From contig NZ_MBTG01000073.1 of NCBI RefSeq assembly GCF_002027705.1, positions 186,001-250,000 of the forward strand: a stretch of DNA of 64,000 nt, read 5' to 3'. Made by a program: the position numbers and the translations under genes. Below the pieces are notes generated by a model. It did not search any database, was not told the DNA's origin, and saw only the letters and a list, made by a program, of their open reading frames with translations. The stretch's first letter is position 1. Every line of letters begins with the position of its first letter. Shown here one piece after another: positions 27,701-35,892 of the stretch. Source of the DNA: Paenibacillus ferrarius. Lineage in GTDB: Bacteria; Bacillota; Bacilli; Paenibacillales; NBRC-103111.

Positions 27701-30061
27701 TTTTTCCAGGAGAAGCACGAATTTTACACCATGCCGTTAAATGTCAACAACGAGCCTATCGAACTAGCTACAGGCTATATCGGAATAATAGGAAGCTCGC
27801 CTAACCTTATCCAGACTAAACAGGCTGCCTCGGATACGGGAGTGGCTGAACACACATGGAATCAGCGGGCTTATAACCAGCCTTACACTTGGTATGCAGT
27901 GGCCAAGGATTCCTACGGCAATCAAACAAAGTCAGAGGAACGTACGTTCTCTATCGCGAAACCTGTTATTGAATCGATCCGCTTGCAGGGACTAGCGCCA
28001 ATGAAGGTGGGAGAACGACGGAATTCAGTCGTAGAAGCGACTTATACGGATGGCAGAAAGGAAATCGTGAACGGATTCCTAGTAAGCAGCAGCAAGCCTG
28101 AAGTTGCCTCCGTAGACGCAAATGGGAATATTACAGCGCATGGAGAAGGCGAAACGATTATTACAGCGTCTCTTGGTTCTCTGATTACGTCCTACAAGTT
28201 ATTGGTTCAAACGGTTCCGGTGACGTCCCCAGTCCTTCAGTCTATTCAGTTGGAGGGTTTGAAACCTTCCATTGTGGATGATGAACGGCAGACGGTTGTA
28301 AGAGCTACATATAGTGATAGCAGTTCTATCCTACTTTTAGACGGTGGAAAAATAGCAGCTCAAGGACTCCAACTTTCCAATTCTAATCCGGAAGTGGCGT
28401 CGTTGGATGTAGCTACTGGAAAAGTGAAGGCACTTAAAGCGGGCGAAACGGTTATTTCTGCCACCTATCAAGCTCTTCACAGCAGCTATACGCTATTGGT
28501 TCAAGCCAAGCAAGAGGAAGTCGATGTTACTCCTAAGCTTAAGTCTCTCACCATAGATGGGCTGCATCAGTTAACCGTCGGTGAGAAAGGTCAGGCCAAT
28601 GTGTTCGGGTTGTATAGCCCTGATAACAAATTAGTTCCAATACAAGACGGTCTAAAATTCTATAGCAGCTATGAGCAGGTAGCAACAATTAATAACGATG
28701 GCATAGTGACAGCACTGAGCCCTGGTCATGCTGCAATCACCGCAACCTATAATGGGCTGGAAGCTAGTACGGAGCTTGTTGTTATTGCAGATGGCCATAC
28801 CGGCAATGATGGCGGTAACGGAAACACTGGCGGGAATAATGGTGGCAATAATGGCGACAACGGAAATGCTGGAAGCAGCAATGGCGGAGGAGGCTATGTA
28901 CCTCCAACTGTACCTGGAGGAGCCGATCAAGCGTTTATCTTGAAAGTGAGTCCTGAGCAATTGATGCCAACAAACGGTCAAGAGTCAGCTATTATTAAAG
29001 TGGAGGAAGGGAAGGCTCAAGTAGATGTCCCTTACTCTGCGGTTAAATCGATGACCGTGCCGAGAATTTCACTCGAATTCGACTGGGGCGCTATTGTGGT
29101 TCCGTATGAGTCTCTCCGTGCAACGGCTTCGGCTATGACGGACGAGCAGATACGCCAAGCTTCACTTTCTTTATCTTATCGAATCTGGGATGACGAGCTG
29201 CTGGACGTGCTGACGGAGCTGCAGAACCGCCAGTCTGTCCAAATTACTCCTGCAGCAAAGATGATTCATATGGATTGGAACTCGAATACTTCCGCTGTGG
29301 GTATCGGTACGAGCGGCCAAAGGGCTGAAGTTCATTTGCCATTGCCGCCAAAGGCTAATGGCAAGCGTCTCGGATTGTACCATGTAAATGAAGACGGACA
29401 ATTGAGATTTCACTCGCCAAATCGTTCTTCGGATTCCACCGAAGCTGTGTTTACCATGTCGGGTGGCGGAGACTTCGTCATTCTTGAATACAACGTGAAT
29501 TATTTTGATGTGAAGGAGCATTGGGCGGCTCAAGTTATCGGCGACCTCGCGGCGAGAGAAATGTTTCAATCCATGGTGGTCGAGCCGATGATGGCTTCTT
29601 CTGTAGGTTCACAAGGCTTCTATCCGGATAAACAAATTACAAGAGCAGAGTTTGCTGCACTTCTTGCACGCATGTTAGAGCTTCCTTTGAACGGTGCGAG
29701 CCAATATGTAGACATTCCGAATACGGCTTGGTATACGAACGAAGTCAATGCTGCTGCAAATGCGGGAATCGTTGAAGGAGTCAGCGATCATGAGTTTATT
29801 CCGGATTCGGCTATCACACGCGAACAAATGGCCACGATGCTGATGCGGGCTTGGCATGTGAAATTCGGAAACAAAGAGGTATCCTCAAATGATGTTACGT
29901 TCTCCGATCAAGGGCAGATTAGTGAATGGGCCAAACAAGCTGTATTGTCTGCAGCGGGTCTGCATTTACTGAACGGACGGGCGGATGGCATTTTTGTACC
30001 TGAAGGAACGACAACAAGGGCAGAAGCGGCACAAGTGATTCATCGTGTTTTGTTTCGTTGA
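24791..30061 (+). CDS. S-layer-anchored surface protein with calcineurin-like phosphoesterase domain
   Basis: Secreted protein of 1756 aa starting at TTG 24791 (AGGAGGA seven bases upstream; ATG at 24800 is too far from it). After the signal peptide come a DUF2341-like domain (about 44-137), a LamG-like domain (156-403), an Ig-like module (414-507), an unassigned stretch, and a metallophosphoesterase domain (about 711-967) with metal motifs MTDTQ, HTGDIVN, QGNHDM, AVHEY and CGHNQ. Three Big_2-like modules (about 1059-1334), an Asn/Gly linker (1336-1370), a beta-rich part and three SLH repeats (1572-1756) follow. The first metal motif is DxQ instead of DxH, a variant seen in secreted members. 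It presumably cleaves phosphoesters at the cell surface; its substrate is unknown. It follows its SLH paralogue by 44 bases. Confidence 0.88.
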   Translation: MRTMLRIKKWCAVIVAFMIICQITGSFSPSSAYASTAPEPAPWKDSDRNNRVMLTIDNSDGSEDLSDFPVPIKLNKTTIDYAVTSESDLKFYNDDQTKELSYEVEKWDPNDESIVWVKVPLIHGLSRSDRIWLYYGGSTLSAPQQKAVWDPNFLLVYHFGERIQDYFEQPTAVKQYQDSTANNNMGLRQAVGASSSGPSYTLYAKDDPRYNMVGRYYESHRGYVRAKNGLVGDGEQQLTVSLWARANDYELTKLSYYLIARQRSADSLNQAYFMKLSGGKWSANLFTNDVDPLKNGSSAAALNGGNVTEDWTYFTLTYDKNTAGNNLKLYRDGVLVDSAARTGSLITTSGTSTAPLTISKSSDAGAAGGGYRGGVDEVRVSKVARSEAWVKAEYKSMRKNSNFIVFGQPEKKNALQLTLLQPKQGETYFTPDLSLSGLASEKANIRYKLDANDYVALNANPDDKTFQSMLKELKSGAHTLYVEAASNANPSVIESKTVTFTIDGRKLNPSVVPESASGEQAQQTSDVTLRVKAKSPTGEPMDVSFYEKNVQVVKDFGSKLTTDAAYERTDSMDPPSSASITSETALPVEAYDRIKASDGNYYSSKSLSNYPYQRFDLTMNSDLSNVKDLEVSWEGHSKEKVMLYAWNYSTSKWELLASRNGNSDNSDFKLIGTLNKTTMVNSTTKVAKLYVAATQKDTMLPGQKPDPSQYDFSFVWMTDTQLEAESFPGAYDASTQWIADNKDAQKIQYVIHTGDIVNSANQESQWQNADHSMKILDNAGIPYGVIQGNHDMNNALYGKYFGAFRFAGKLFQGKPYYNEYNSWNQNHYDLISAGGVDFIIMYIGWGGFNQSSINWANQVLQQYKDRKAILAVHEYLLYSGTYGTDDYGGKKIMEQIVQPNSNIFMVLCGHNQSAYYNVKRIGGKVVYELLHDYQDAALGGAGYIRMMYFDLKKQMISMVPYSPITKDNYGFFQEKHEFYTMPLNVNNEPIELATGYIGIIGSSPNLIQTKQAASDTGVAEHTWNQRAYNQPYTWYAVAKDSYGNQTKSEERTFSIAKPVIESIRLQGLAPMKVGERRNSVVEATYTDGRKEIVNGFLVSSSKPEVASVDANGNITAHGEGETIITASLGSLITSYKLLVQTVPVTSPVLQSIQLEGLKPSIVDDERQTVVRATYSDSSSILLLDGGKIAAQGLQLSNSNPEVASLDVATGKVKALKAGETVISATYQALHSSYTLLVQAKQEEVDVTPKLKSLTIDGLHQLTVGEKGQANVFGLYSPDNKLVPIQDGLKFYSSYEQVATINNDGIVTALSPGHAAITATYNGLEASTELVVIADGHTGNDGGNGNTGGNNGGNNGDNGNAGSSNGGGGYVPPTVPGGADQAFILKVSPEQLMPTNGQESAIIKVEEGKAQVDVPYSAVKSMTVPRISLEFDWGAIVVPYESLRATASAMTDEQIRQASLSLSYRIWDDELLDVLTELQNRQSVQITPAAKMIHMDWNSNTSAVGIGTSGQRAEVHLPLPPKANGKRLGLYHVNEDGQLRFHSPNRSSDSTEAVFTMSGGGDFVILEYNVNYFDVKEHWAAQVIGDLAAREMFQSMVVEPMMASSVGSQGFYPDKQITRAEFAALLARMLELPLNGASQYVDIPNTAWYTNEVNAAANAGIVEGVSDHEFIPDSAITREQMATMLMRAWHVKFGNKEVSSNDVTFSDQGQISEWAKQAVLSAAGLHLLNGRADGIFVPEGTTTRAEAAQVIHRVLFR

Positions 30062-30114
30062 AGTGCAGCCCGGACATTGGCTGGCTGTAGCTGAATCATA
30101 AATACATTGAGAGA

Positions 30115-30150
30115 AAGCGCGTCGCTTTAGAGGGCGCGCTTTTGTGTGTT
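30115..30150 (+). terminator. Rho-independent terminator
   Basis: AAGCGCG (30115-30121) pairs with CGCGCTT (30135-30141), followed by a T-rich run broken by G residues. It closes the importer/SLH protein unit. Confidence 0.7.
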
Positions 30151-30209
30151 TTCCCTGACGGTTTTCAATTTCCAAACTCTCCCGACGAGCTTCATGACAG
30201 CATTCATCT

Positions 30210-30239
30210 TTTACAAAGTATGGGGTAACGCGTTATATT
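30210..30239 (+). promoter_or_regulatory. Candidate sigma-A promoter for the kinase gene
   Basis: TTTACA (30210-30215) and TATATT (30234-30239) are spaced by 18 bases and lie 35 bases before the kinase start codon. Both hexamers differ from consensus at one position. Confidence 0.5.
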
Positions 30240-30273
30240 GGTAGTAATAACCATATGGACGGGAGTCATCTTC

Positions 30274-31224
30274 ATGAATCAAAAAAACGAGCATGGCTGC
30301 TATTTACAGCTGGGTAGTTTGCTGAACGAGACCTATAAGTTGACCGGCTACATAGCGTCAAGCGAGCTGTCCATCGTTTATCTCGGTTATCACGTTGAGA
30401 GCTCAGAGAGCGTTGTCATCAAGGAGTACTATCCCAAATCCCTTGTAATGAGGGATCTGGACAACACGACCGTTATTGCTCGCAAGCCATCGGCACAACC
30501 CCATATTGATATGCTGCGAGAAGCTTTCCGCCGGGAGGCTGCGATTCTGAAGCGGCTTCGGCATAAGAATATCGTGGAATTTATGAACGATTTTGAGCAA
30601 AATGGAACCAGCTACCTGGTCACGGCCTATTGCAAGGGGCAAACGTTAGAGAGCTGTATTCACCAAAATCATCCGATGACAAGGGCTGACTGGGTAAGAA
30701 AGACGCTAATCCCTTTACTCGAAGGGATTCAATACATGCATGACCAAGGAATTATCCATCGTGACCTCAAGCCGGGGAATGTCATGATAGGTGAAGACGG
30801 CAGTCCGCAAGTCATTGATTTCGGTTCCGCTATTCACTTGGATACGGCTTCCAGCTATCCGATTATGACATCAGAGGGATTTTCACCGCTGGAATTATAT
30901 TCAGATAAATCGACGCAAGGAACATATTCGGACATGTTTAGCTTGGCCGCAATCATTTATTATGTTCTGACGGGTCAAGTGCCTATGGATATATCTCAAA
31001 GGTTGATTCAAGATAACCTCCCATCGGCTAGGAAACTTAATAACAGAGTTGGCGCTTTATTGTCGTTCATCATTATGTGGGGAATGGCTGTGAAATTCGC
31101 CAAAAGATGTCCTTCCCTTCGGGTTATGAAGGCTGCGCTTCATATGGAATACTACCGTTTGAAAGGCCTGGACTTATCGATTGGCAAGCTCAAAAAAACA
31201 GAAAAACCCACACCCCGTCTATGA
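30274..31224 (+). CDS. Serine/threonine protein kinase of the injection-system locus
   Basis: Soluble Hanks-type kinase of 316 aa. Visible motifs are the ATP lysine K50 (VVIKEYYP), the pairing Glu about 88, catalytic HRDLKPGNV with D164, and the DFG motif at 182-184. The glycine-rich loop (GYIASSELSIVYLG) is poor in glycines. There is no membrane segment or sensor domain; the last 25 residues are basic and free of motifs. ATG 30274 is used because GGGAG lies eight bases upstream; an in-frame start at 30238 overlaps the promoter. It stands beside FHA proteins and PP2C phosphatases in what looks like a contractile injection locus, so by analogy with PpkA of type VI secretion it may trigger assembly by threonine phosphorylation (inference). 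Confidence 0.88.
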   Translation: MNQKNEHGCYLQLGSLLNETYKLTGYIASSELSIVYLGYHVESSESVVIKEYYPKSLVMRDLDNTTVIARKPSAQPHIDMLREAFRREAAILKRLRHKNIVEFMNDFEQNGTSYLVTAYCKGQTLESCIHQNHPMTRADWVRKTLIPLLEGIQYMHDQGIIHRDLKPGNVMIGEDGSPQVIDFGSAIHLDTASSYPIMTSEGFSPLELYSDKSTQGTYSDMFSLAAIIYYVLTGQVPMDISQRLIQDNLPSARKLNNRVGALLSFIIMWGMAVKFAKRCPSLRVMKAALHMEYYRLKGLDLSIGKLKKTEKPTPRL

Positions 31225-31242
31225 CAGGGTGCTGGGTTTTAT
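31202..31242. terminator. Bidirectional rho-independent terminator
   Basis: AAACCCA plus CACCC on the left pairs with GGGTG plus TGGGTTT on the right with a one-base bulge, flanked by A and T runs on both sides. It covers the 3' ends of the convergent kinase and vWA genes and should stop transcription in both directions. Confidence 0.75.
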
Positions 31243-33249
31243 TTCTTTATAGCGTAGTTCAATTTCTGTGATGTGGTCCTCAAAGGTAATGTAGATTTTA
31301 TCGTTGTAATGAATCATTTCTTTTTTGTTCTTAGGAATGGGGGTTTTTCCTTTTTCAATGGAGCATTTGGTGTTGTGCTTGATTAAGAGAGTTCCCTGTT
31401 TACCTGCTTGGAACGTTATGCGTTCTGTCTCCGGCAGCGGTTCATTAATAGCTAGACTGGCAAATAAATCGCTTAGCCGGATTGTCTGCTGCTTGCCAAA
31501 GGAAGGGAGAGGCCAATATTTAACGGGAATATCGTTCCCGCTAGCTGTATTCAAGAAGTAGCCTTCAAGCCGTCCGACAAATTTGGGCTTAGGGCGAAGC
31601 ACGAACCAGATAATCAGCGTCACAAGGAATAGGCCTAGCACAAAGCTTCCGATCATGATGTACCGAGTCCAAATGGAACGAACGGTAAGGTTGAGGTTTG
31701 AAGTTACGGAGCCTCCCTCAGAATCCTTCACGGTTAGTTTGATTACGGACTCTCCGGTGCGATGCGGAGAGATGAGCATAATCCCGTTGTTCTCGAGGGA
31801 ATAGTCCGCCAATTTGTCATTGCTGATGGTATCAATGGTATAGCTAAGCTTGTCATGATTCACATCGCGAAAATGTGTCGAAAGATCGATAGAAGCTGGC
31901 CCATCCTCCTTGCTTAACAAGATGTTCCCATCGCTGATAGCCTCCGGTGAGGCATTGGTTATCTCCAGCCCCTGACCGGTTGCTTCCCGATAGAAGTCGG
32001 GCCCTTGGAGCAAGAGGCTGGTCTGATATTTGCCGGAATGCGCAAAGGTTGTTTCGACCGACATGCCATTGCCGGCAAGGGTCATCGGCAGCTTCTGCTC
32101 TTGCTTCGTGCTTACATCTGTGATGGTGAGCTCAGCTTTTAAGGTTTGGTAAATATCAGGATTTGTCAGCTTTTTTCCGTCGGTTTCGTTAAGGAGAAAG
32201 GCAGATATGGTGGCCGGAACGCCTTTAACAACCTGAGGCATTTCAAAACCTGCGCGTATATTATAGTTGTGCAAGGCATTAATTTTCACAAGATCGCCGG
32301 GGCTTCCCTTGAATTTCAGTAGATAGCTTCCTTTTTGCGGTTGCGGCATCTTCATCAGGGAGTACTTTTGGGATTTATAAAATTGTACATGATTGGCGTT
32401 GCTGTACAGATGTGTCTCTGTTATTGGATGCGGAGACAATAAAATAATGTTGGCTTCATCGATGTTCTCATTAGGTATTGTAACGGTTACTTCTTGCAAG
32501 TCTCCAGTTGCCGTAATCGTGGCTACTGGCACGAGCACGGAACGGATTTGTTTAGCAAATATGCGATTGAAAATGTCGGGTAAATCCGCAGCGCTTTCCG
32601 TGATGAATGAAACGCCTCCGGTTTGAGCGGCAATTTTTTCGAGCTGGGCGGCGTTGACGGAGCCATCATGATTCAATCCGACCGTAAAAATCGGGTAACC
32701 CTCTTTTTGTGCTTCGCTGATTATACGTTCGACATCCTTGTTAGAATCCTCGACTTCTCTGCCTGTGGAAATAGGTCCAAAATCGGTTCCTCCATCAGAC
32801 AATAGAATCATCATCGGGCGGGAGGTGCTATTTTTCCCGCTGTGAATGAGATCAGCTCCCTTGCTTAACCCCAAACCAAGATCCGTATACCCGGAAAATT
32901 TCAAATTCTCAATTTTTGCCTTCAGCTTGTTCTTTTGTTCTTCTGCAGCTAGCGAAGTTAATTCTTGCGATTCAACAATTTTATGGTTATAGGCAACAAA
33001 GCCAATTCGGGTGTGAGCCGCTTGACTCATATCCATAAACATTTTAATGACTTCTGCAGCTACTCGATTCGGGTCGGTAGCGTTCATTGAATAGCTGTTA
33101 TCTATCACGAAAACGGCATCGATGCCTGACTCTGCTTCCTCTTTGGCGGGAGTGATCTCTGCCAGTAAGTAAAAGAAAATGACGAAGAAGATGACGAAAG
33201 ATGCGAAAATAGGTGCTATCTGTATGGAATGGTTTTTGTTGTATTTCAA
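31219..33249 (-). CDS. von Willebrand factor A domain membrane protein of the injection-system locus
   Basis: Membrane protein of 676 aa starting at TTG 33249 with AAGGAG ten bases upstream. An upstream continuation of the frame is hydrophobic but has no ribosome site. Membrane segment 1 (about 11-30) is followed outside by a vWA domain (about 42-245) with an intact MIDAS motif D50-x-S52-x-S54, then Ig-like beta domains (about 250-520, the last resembling a cadherin-like module), membrane segment 2 (about 530-552) and a cytoplasmic tail of about 120 residues. It is divergent from the sheath gene. In a Gram-positive cell without TssJLM it is a candidate for the membrane anchor or for a surface sensor of the system; this role is inference. 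Confidence 0.8.
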   Translation of the reverse strand: MKYNKNHSIQIAPIFASFVIFFVIFFYLLAEITPAKEEAESGIDAVFVIDNSYSMNATDPNRVAAEVIKMFMDMSQAAHTRIGFVAYNHKIVESQELTSLAAEEQKNKLKAKIENLKFSGYTDLGLGLSKGADLIHSGKNSTSRPMMILLSDGGTDFGPISTGREVEDSNKDVERIISEAQKEGYPIFTVGLNHDGSVNAAQLEKIAAQTGGVSFITESAADLPDIFNRIFAKQIRSVLVPVATITATGDLQEVTVTIPNENIDEANIILLSPHPITETHLYSNANHVQFYKSQKYSLMKMPQPQKGSYLLKFKGSPGDLVKINALHNYNIRAGFEMPQVVKGVPATISAFLLNETDGKKLTNPDIYQTLKAELTITDVSTKQEQKLPMTLAGNGMSVETTFAHSGKYQTSLLLQGPDFYREATGQGLEITNASPEAISDGNILLSKEDGPASIDLSTHFRDVNHDKLSYTIDTISNDKLADYSLENNGIMLISPHRTGESVIKLTVKDSEGGSVTSNLNLTVRSIWTRYIMIGSFVLGLFLVTLIIWFVLRPKPKFVGRLEGYFLNTASGNDIPVKYWPLPSFGKQQTIRLSDLFASLAINEPLPETERITFQAGKQGTLLIKHNTKCSIEKGKTPIPKNKKEMIHYNDKIYITFEDHITEIELRYKEIKPSTLS

Positions 33250-33627
33250 AGTAAATATTCTCCTTTTATTCTCAAATTTTGTTAAAGTGTGTGAAAACAC
33301 ACAGAAATAATTATAGAAATACTCTATTATGATCAAACATACAAAATAATACAATTTCATACAAATCTTTCTTTTTCTTGAGAAAATGAAGGGAGGATTG
33401 GCCCGTGTGCAGGTTGCTTCATACCATGTTTTTACAAAATATAACATAAAAATACAAAGTGAAAATAGGTATAAAGTACCTTTTTAGTTATAATATTTTA
33501 TATTTGCTAAAACAAACCAATATATACTATGATTTATCAAACTTACTTTACATCTACACACATTTTGGAAGGGAGTAGCTGTAGGACTCATAAGATAATC
33601 TAGTCTTACTAGCTGATAGGTGAAACT
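33250..33627. other. A+T-rich divergent intergenic region between vWA and sheath genes
   Basis: This 378-base stretch has no gene. It is very A+T-rich and must hold both divergent promoters. On the minus strand TTTGAT (33337-33332) and TATAAT (33315-33310) with a 16-base spacer are a fair promoter for the vWA gene. On the plus strand TATATACT near 33521-33528 is the best -10 candidate for the sheath gene, but no good -35 is seen. A perfect small hairpin, GTGTGT(GAAA)ACACAC at 33287-33302, lies in the 5' leader of the vWA gene. Confidence 0.55.
33310..33337 (-). promoter_or_regulatory. Candidate promoter of the vWA gene
   Basis: Minus-strand TTTGAT and a perfect TATAAT are spaced by 16 bases, about 60 bases before the TTG start at 33249. 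The hairpin GTGTGT(GAAA)ACACAC lies between this promoter and the gene. Confidence 0.4.
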
Positions 33628-35796
33628 ATGGACATTATAAATCAGACTAATCGAACGATTCTCTTTGAGGAAATGAATCCAGAAAAGCTGGATATTATGA
33701 CAATCGTTGGCGACGTCAGAGGTATTGACAGTCTAAGCGATGACAAGATCAAGGAAATCAATCAGCATTTGCTTGTAAAAAGTTTTGATGAGTTTTTAGA
33801 TAAATTTTCCCCAAGCGTATACTCATTTTTTAATGCGGCCAATCAAAAGGTCATGTATACACTCAAAAAGCCAGAGGGAATATCTGATGACAGCGTATCT
33901 GAAATTAAGATTGACCAGAGTAACGACTTTTTGAAGATGCTGTTTACACTGATTGACACAAAACGCAGCCAGGGCATTACCAATGTGGATTTTAAGTTTG
34001 AAAATTTGCTTGATATGATATCACCGAAGAAAGTTATGGATGATATTCGTCAAGTGCGCAAAGAGATACATTATCTGTATGCTCAACACGACAAACTGGA
34101 CGATGGCGATCCGAAGAAGCTGGATCTCGGCGATAAGCTGAACTTCATGTTCGAGGACGCTAGTAAAAACTACAACAATGTGATGGCGATGCTGCCGTTG
34201 GCCATTGAGGATATCAAAACCAGACTTCTCCTGGGGAGCTCGCAAGAAGAAAGTCACTCCGAGGCCATTCAAATCGGTCAGTTGACCATTGGTGAAACAG
34301 GTGAGCTGAAAATTATCGAAGCTCCCAAAAGCGACAGCACACAGCTTCTAGTCATGGAAGATAGCGTCGGAAACGGGTTGATCAGTGTATTTGAGGACGA
34401 TTACGACTCCGTATCCGATACGCCTTCATCCTACGTAAAAGATCTAGTTGTTCGGACGTTCTGCCCACTGCCTGCGCTGCAAAGCAATATTAATACTGAA
34501 ATAGAGGTTCAAAATTACAACACATATCTTGAATTTTACAAAAACGCCAAGGATGAATTTGTTAAAACAGTTAAGCCCTTGGTGGAAAAAATATTAGGCG
34601 TGAAAATGTATTTTGACCAATATGCCACGAAAAACAAAGGTATGCAGCCGTCGCTTATCGTTACGAATGCCAAGCTGGATATGATGGTGAAAAGCAGCAA
34701 TATTCCAAGATTGGAAACTTTCTTGAACACGGTTAATGCCAAAAATGATTTCTCAGATACGATTTGGTTCGGGATCGTGCCTTCCGTACAGCTGGAATCT
34801 TCCGGTTCGTCTACGGTTAGCCGTGAACGCTTCAGAGGAAATGAGAAGGTAGCCAAGCAGGACGGCAACACGATGGAATCGCTATCCATGCTGCTGCAAG
34901 TCGTTAAGGATTATAAACTGCAAATTTTCTTTAGTTTTGAAACAGGAGAGGAAACTACTTTCAACAGCATGGCGACCTCTGGGATCGATAAATATATGGA
35001 CAAATGCGGTGTATTGGTCAGAAAAGAGTACAGTGAATATGCAGTGCCCTGCATTCCTAATTTTACGGTCATTCCGAAGGATAAGTCCGGTGTGGTTATT
35101 GATACCAAAATGCTGCAAACCGAAGACGGGGTTACGCTTTCCAAAGAGAAGGAAGATATTCTCAAGCTGTGGATTGAGGGTGTTTACATTGGCGCTGCTT
35201 ATGTGGCAGCAGGTATCGTTGCTGCCTACCAATGCAGCGAATATTTAAAAGAATCGTTCAAGAGTGTAAGCAGAGAGTTTCCGGGCGTTCGCTTCGATAT
35301 CGAAGCCGGCGATAACGGGCTTCGCATGGTTACAACGATGGCGAAGGAAATCTCCGGATTCACGAACAATATTAAAGATGCGATTAATCGTAAAAACTTC
35401 GGTTTCGTGTTCTCTTCGGAGAATGCTCAACTGCAGGGCAAAGATATTAAGCGAATTACGGTGTACAAAGCAAGAAGCTTGGCTTCGGCAGACGAAGGTT
35501 TTGATCCCCTGTATAAAACATTGGTCAGCACCTACATCGAACGTATTTTGCGCTTCCAAACGGGAGATTTCAAGCATGATAACATTGTGAAGTTTTTCAG
35601 TAATAATCCGAATAGTCAGAAGAGCAAGTGGCTAAGCACACGTGGATTTACGAACTCCATCATTCAAGATGGGGATGATATGAGCTTCATGATTGATGAT
35701 AAGAGCAATTTGTGTCAAATCGACTTGGTGTTCAATGGCAATGTGAAAAATCTAGAAGTCATGATCACCAAAGGAACAACCCCTGTCAAAGCATAA
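33628..35796 (+). CDS. Contractile sheath-like protein (TssB/TssC-like, apparently fused)
   Basis: Protein of 722 aa with no signal peptide or membrane segment. Residues about 20-110 read like a TssB small sheath subunit: a D-x-x-G strand region followed by SFDEFLDKFSP, where TssB proteins carry FD(E/D)x(4-6)P. The later part (about 280-722) has the size and order expected of a large sheath subunit, with an IWFGIVPS strand, a helical GAAYVAAGIVAAYQ segment and a C-terminal domain with TYIERILRF. The next gene encodes a tube-like protein, the canonical sheath-tube order. The assignment rests on this context and on weak motif similarity, not on a search. It is probably the most abundant structural product and would contract around the tube. 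An AGGTGA ribosome site lies four bases before ATG 33628. Confidence 0.62.
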   Translation: MDIINQTNRTILFEEMNPEKLDIMTIVGDVRGIDSLSDDKIKEINQHLLVKSFDEFLDKFSPSVYSFFNAANQKVMYTLKKPEGISDDSVSEIKIDQSNDFLKMLFTLIDTKRSQGITNVDFKFENLLDMISPKKVMDDIRQVRKEIHYLYAQHDKLDDGDPKKLDLGDKLNFMFEDASKNYNNVMAMLPLAIEDIKTRLLLGSSQEESHSEAIQIGQLTIGETGELKIIEAPKSDSTQLLVMEDSVGNGLISVFEDDYDSVSDTPSSYVKDLVVRTFCPLPALQSNINTEIEVQNYNTYLEFYKNAKDEFVKTVKPLVEKILGVKMYFDQYATKNKGMQPSLIVTNAKLDMMVKSSNIPRLETFLNTVNAKNDFSDTIWFGIVPSVQLESSGSSTVSRERFRGNEKVAKQDGNTMESLSMLLQVVKDYKLQIFFSFETGEETTFNSMATSGIDKYMDKCGVLVRKEYSEYAVPCIPNFTVIPKDKSGVVIDTKMLQTEDGVTLSKEKEDILKLWIEGVYIGAAYVAAGIVAAYQCSEYLKESFKSVSREFPGVRFDIEAGDNGLRMVTTMAKEISGFTNNIKDAINRKNFGFVFSSENAQLQGKDIKRITVYKARSLASADEGFDPLYKTLVSTYIERILRFQTGDFKHDNIVKFFSNNPNSQKSKWLSTRGFTNSIIQDGDDMSFMIDDKSNLCQIDLVFNGNVKNLEVMITKGTTPVKA

Positions 35797-35892
35797 TAAT
35801 CCATAGCTACACCCATTCAGGTGTCAATGGTGGGCTTCTAAGCCTCATCCTTTCACATAAAATTTATTTAATTTACTTAGGAGGATTTAACA

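Noticed and set aside
33250..33447. N-terminal extension of the vWA protein
   Set aside because: The open frame runs on, but only TTG 33249 has an AAGGAG site, and a candidate promoter and hairpin lie in the extension.
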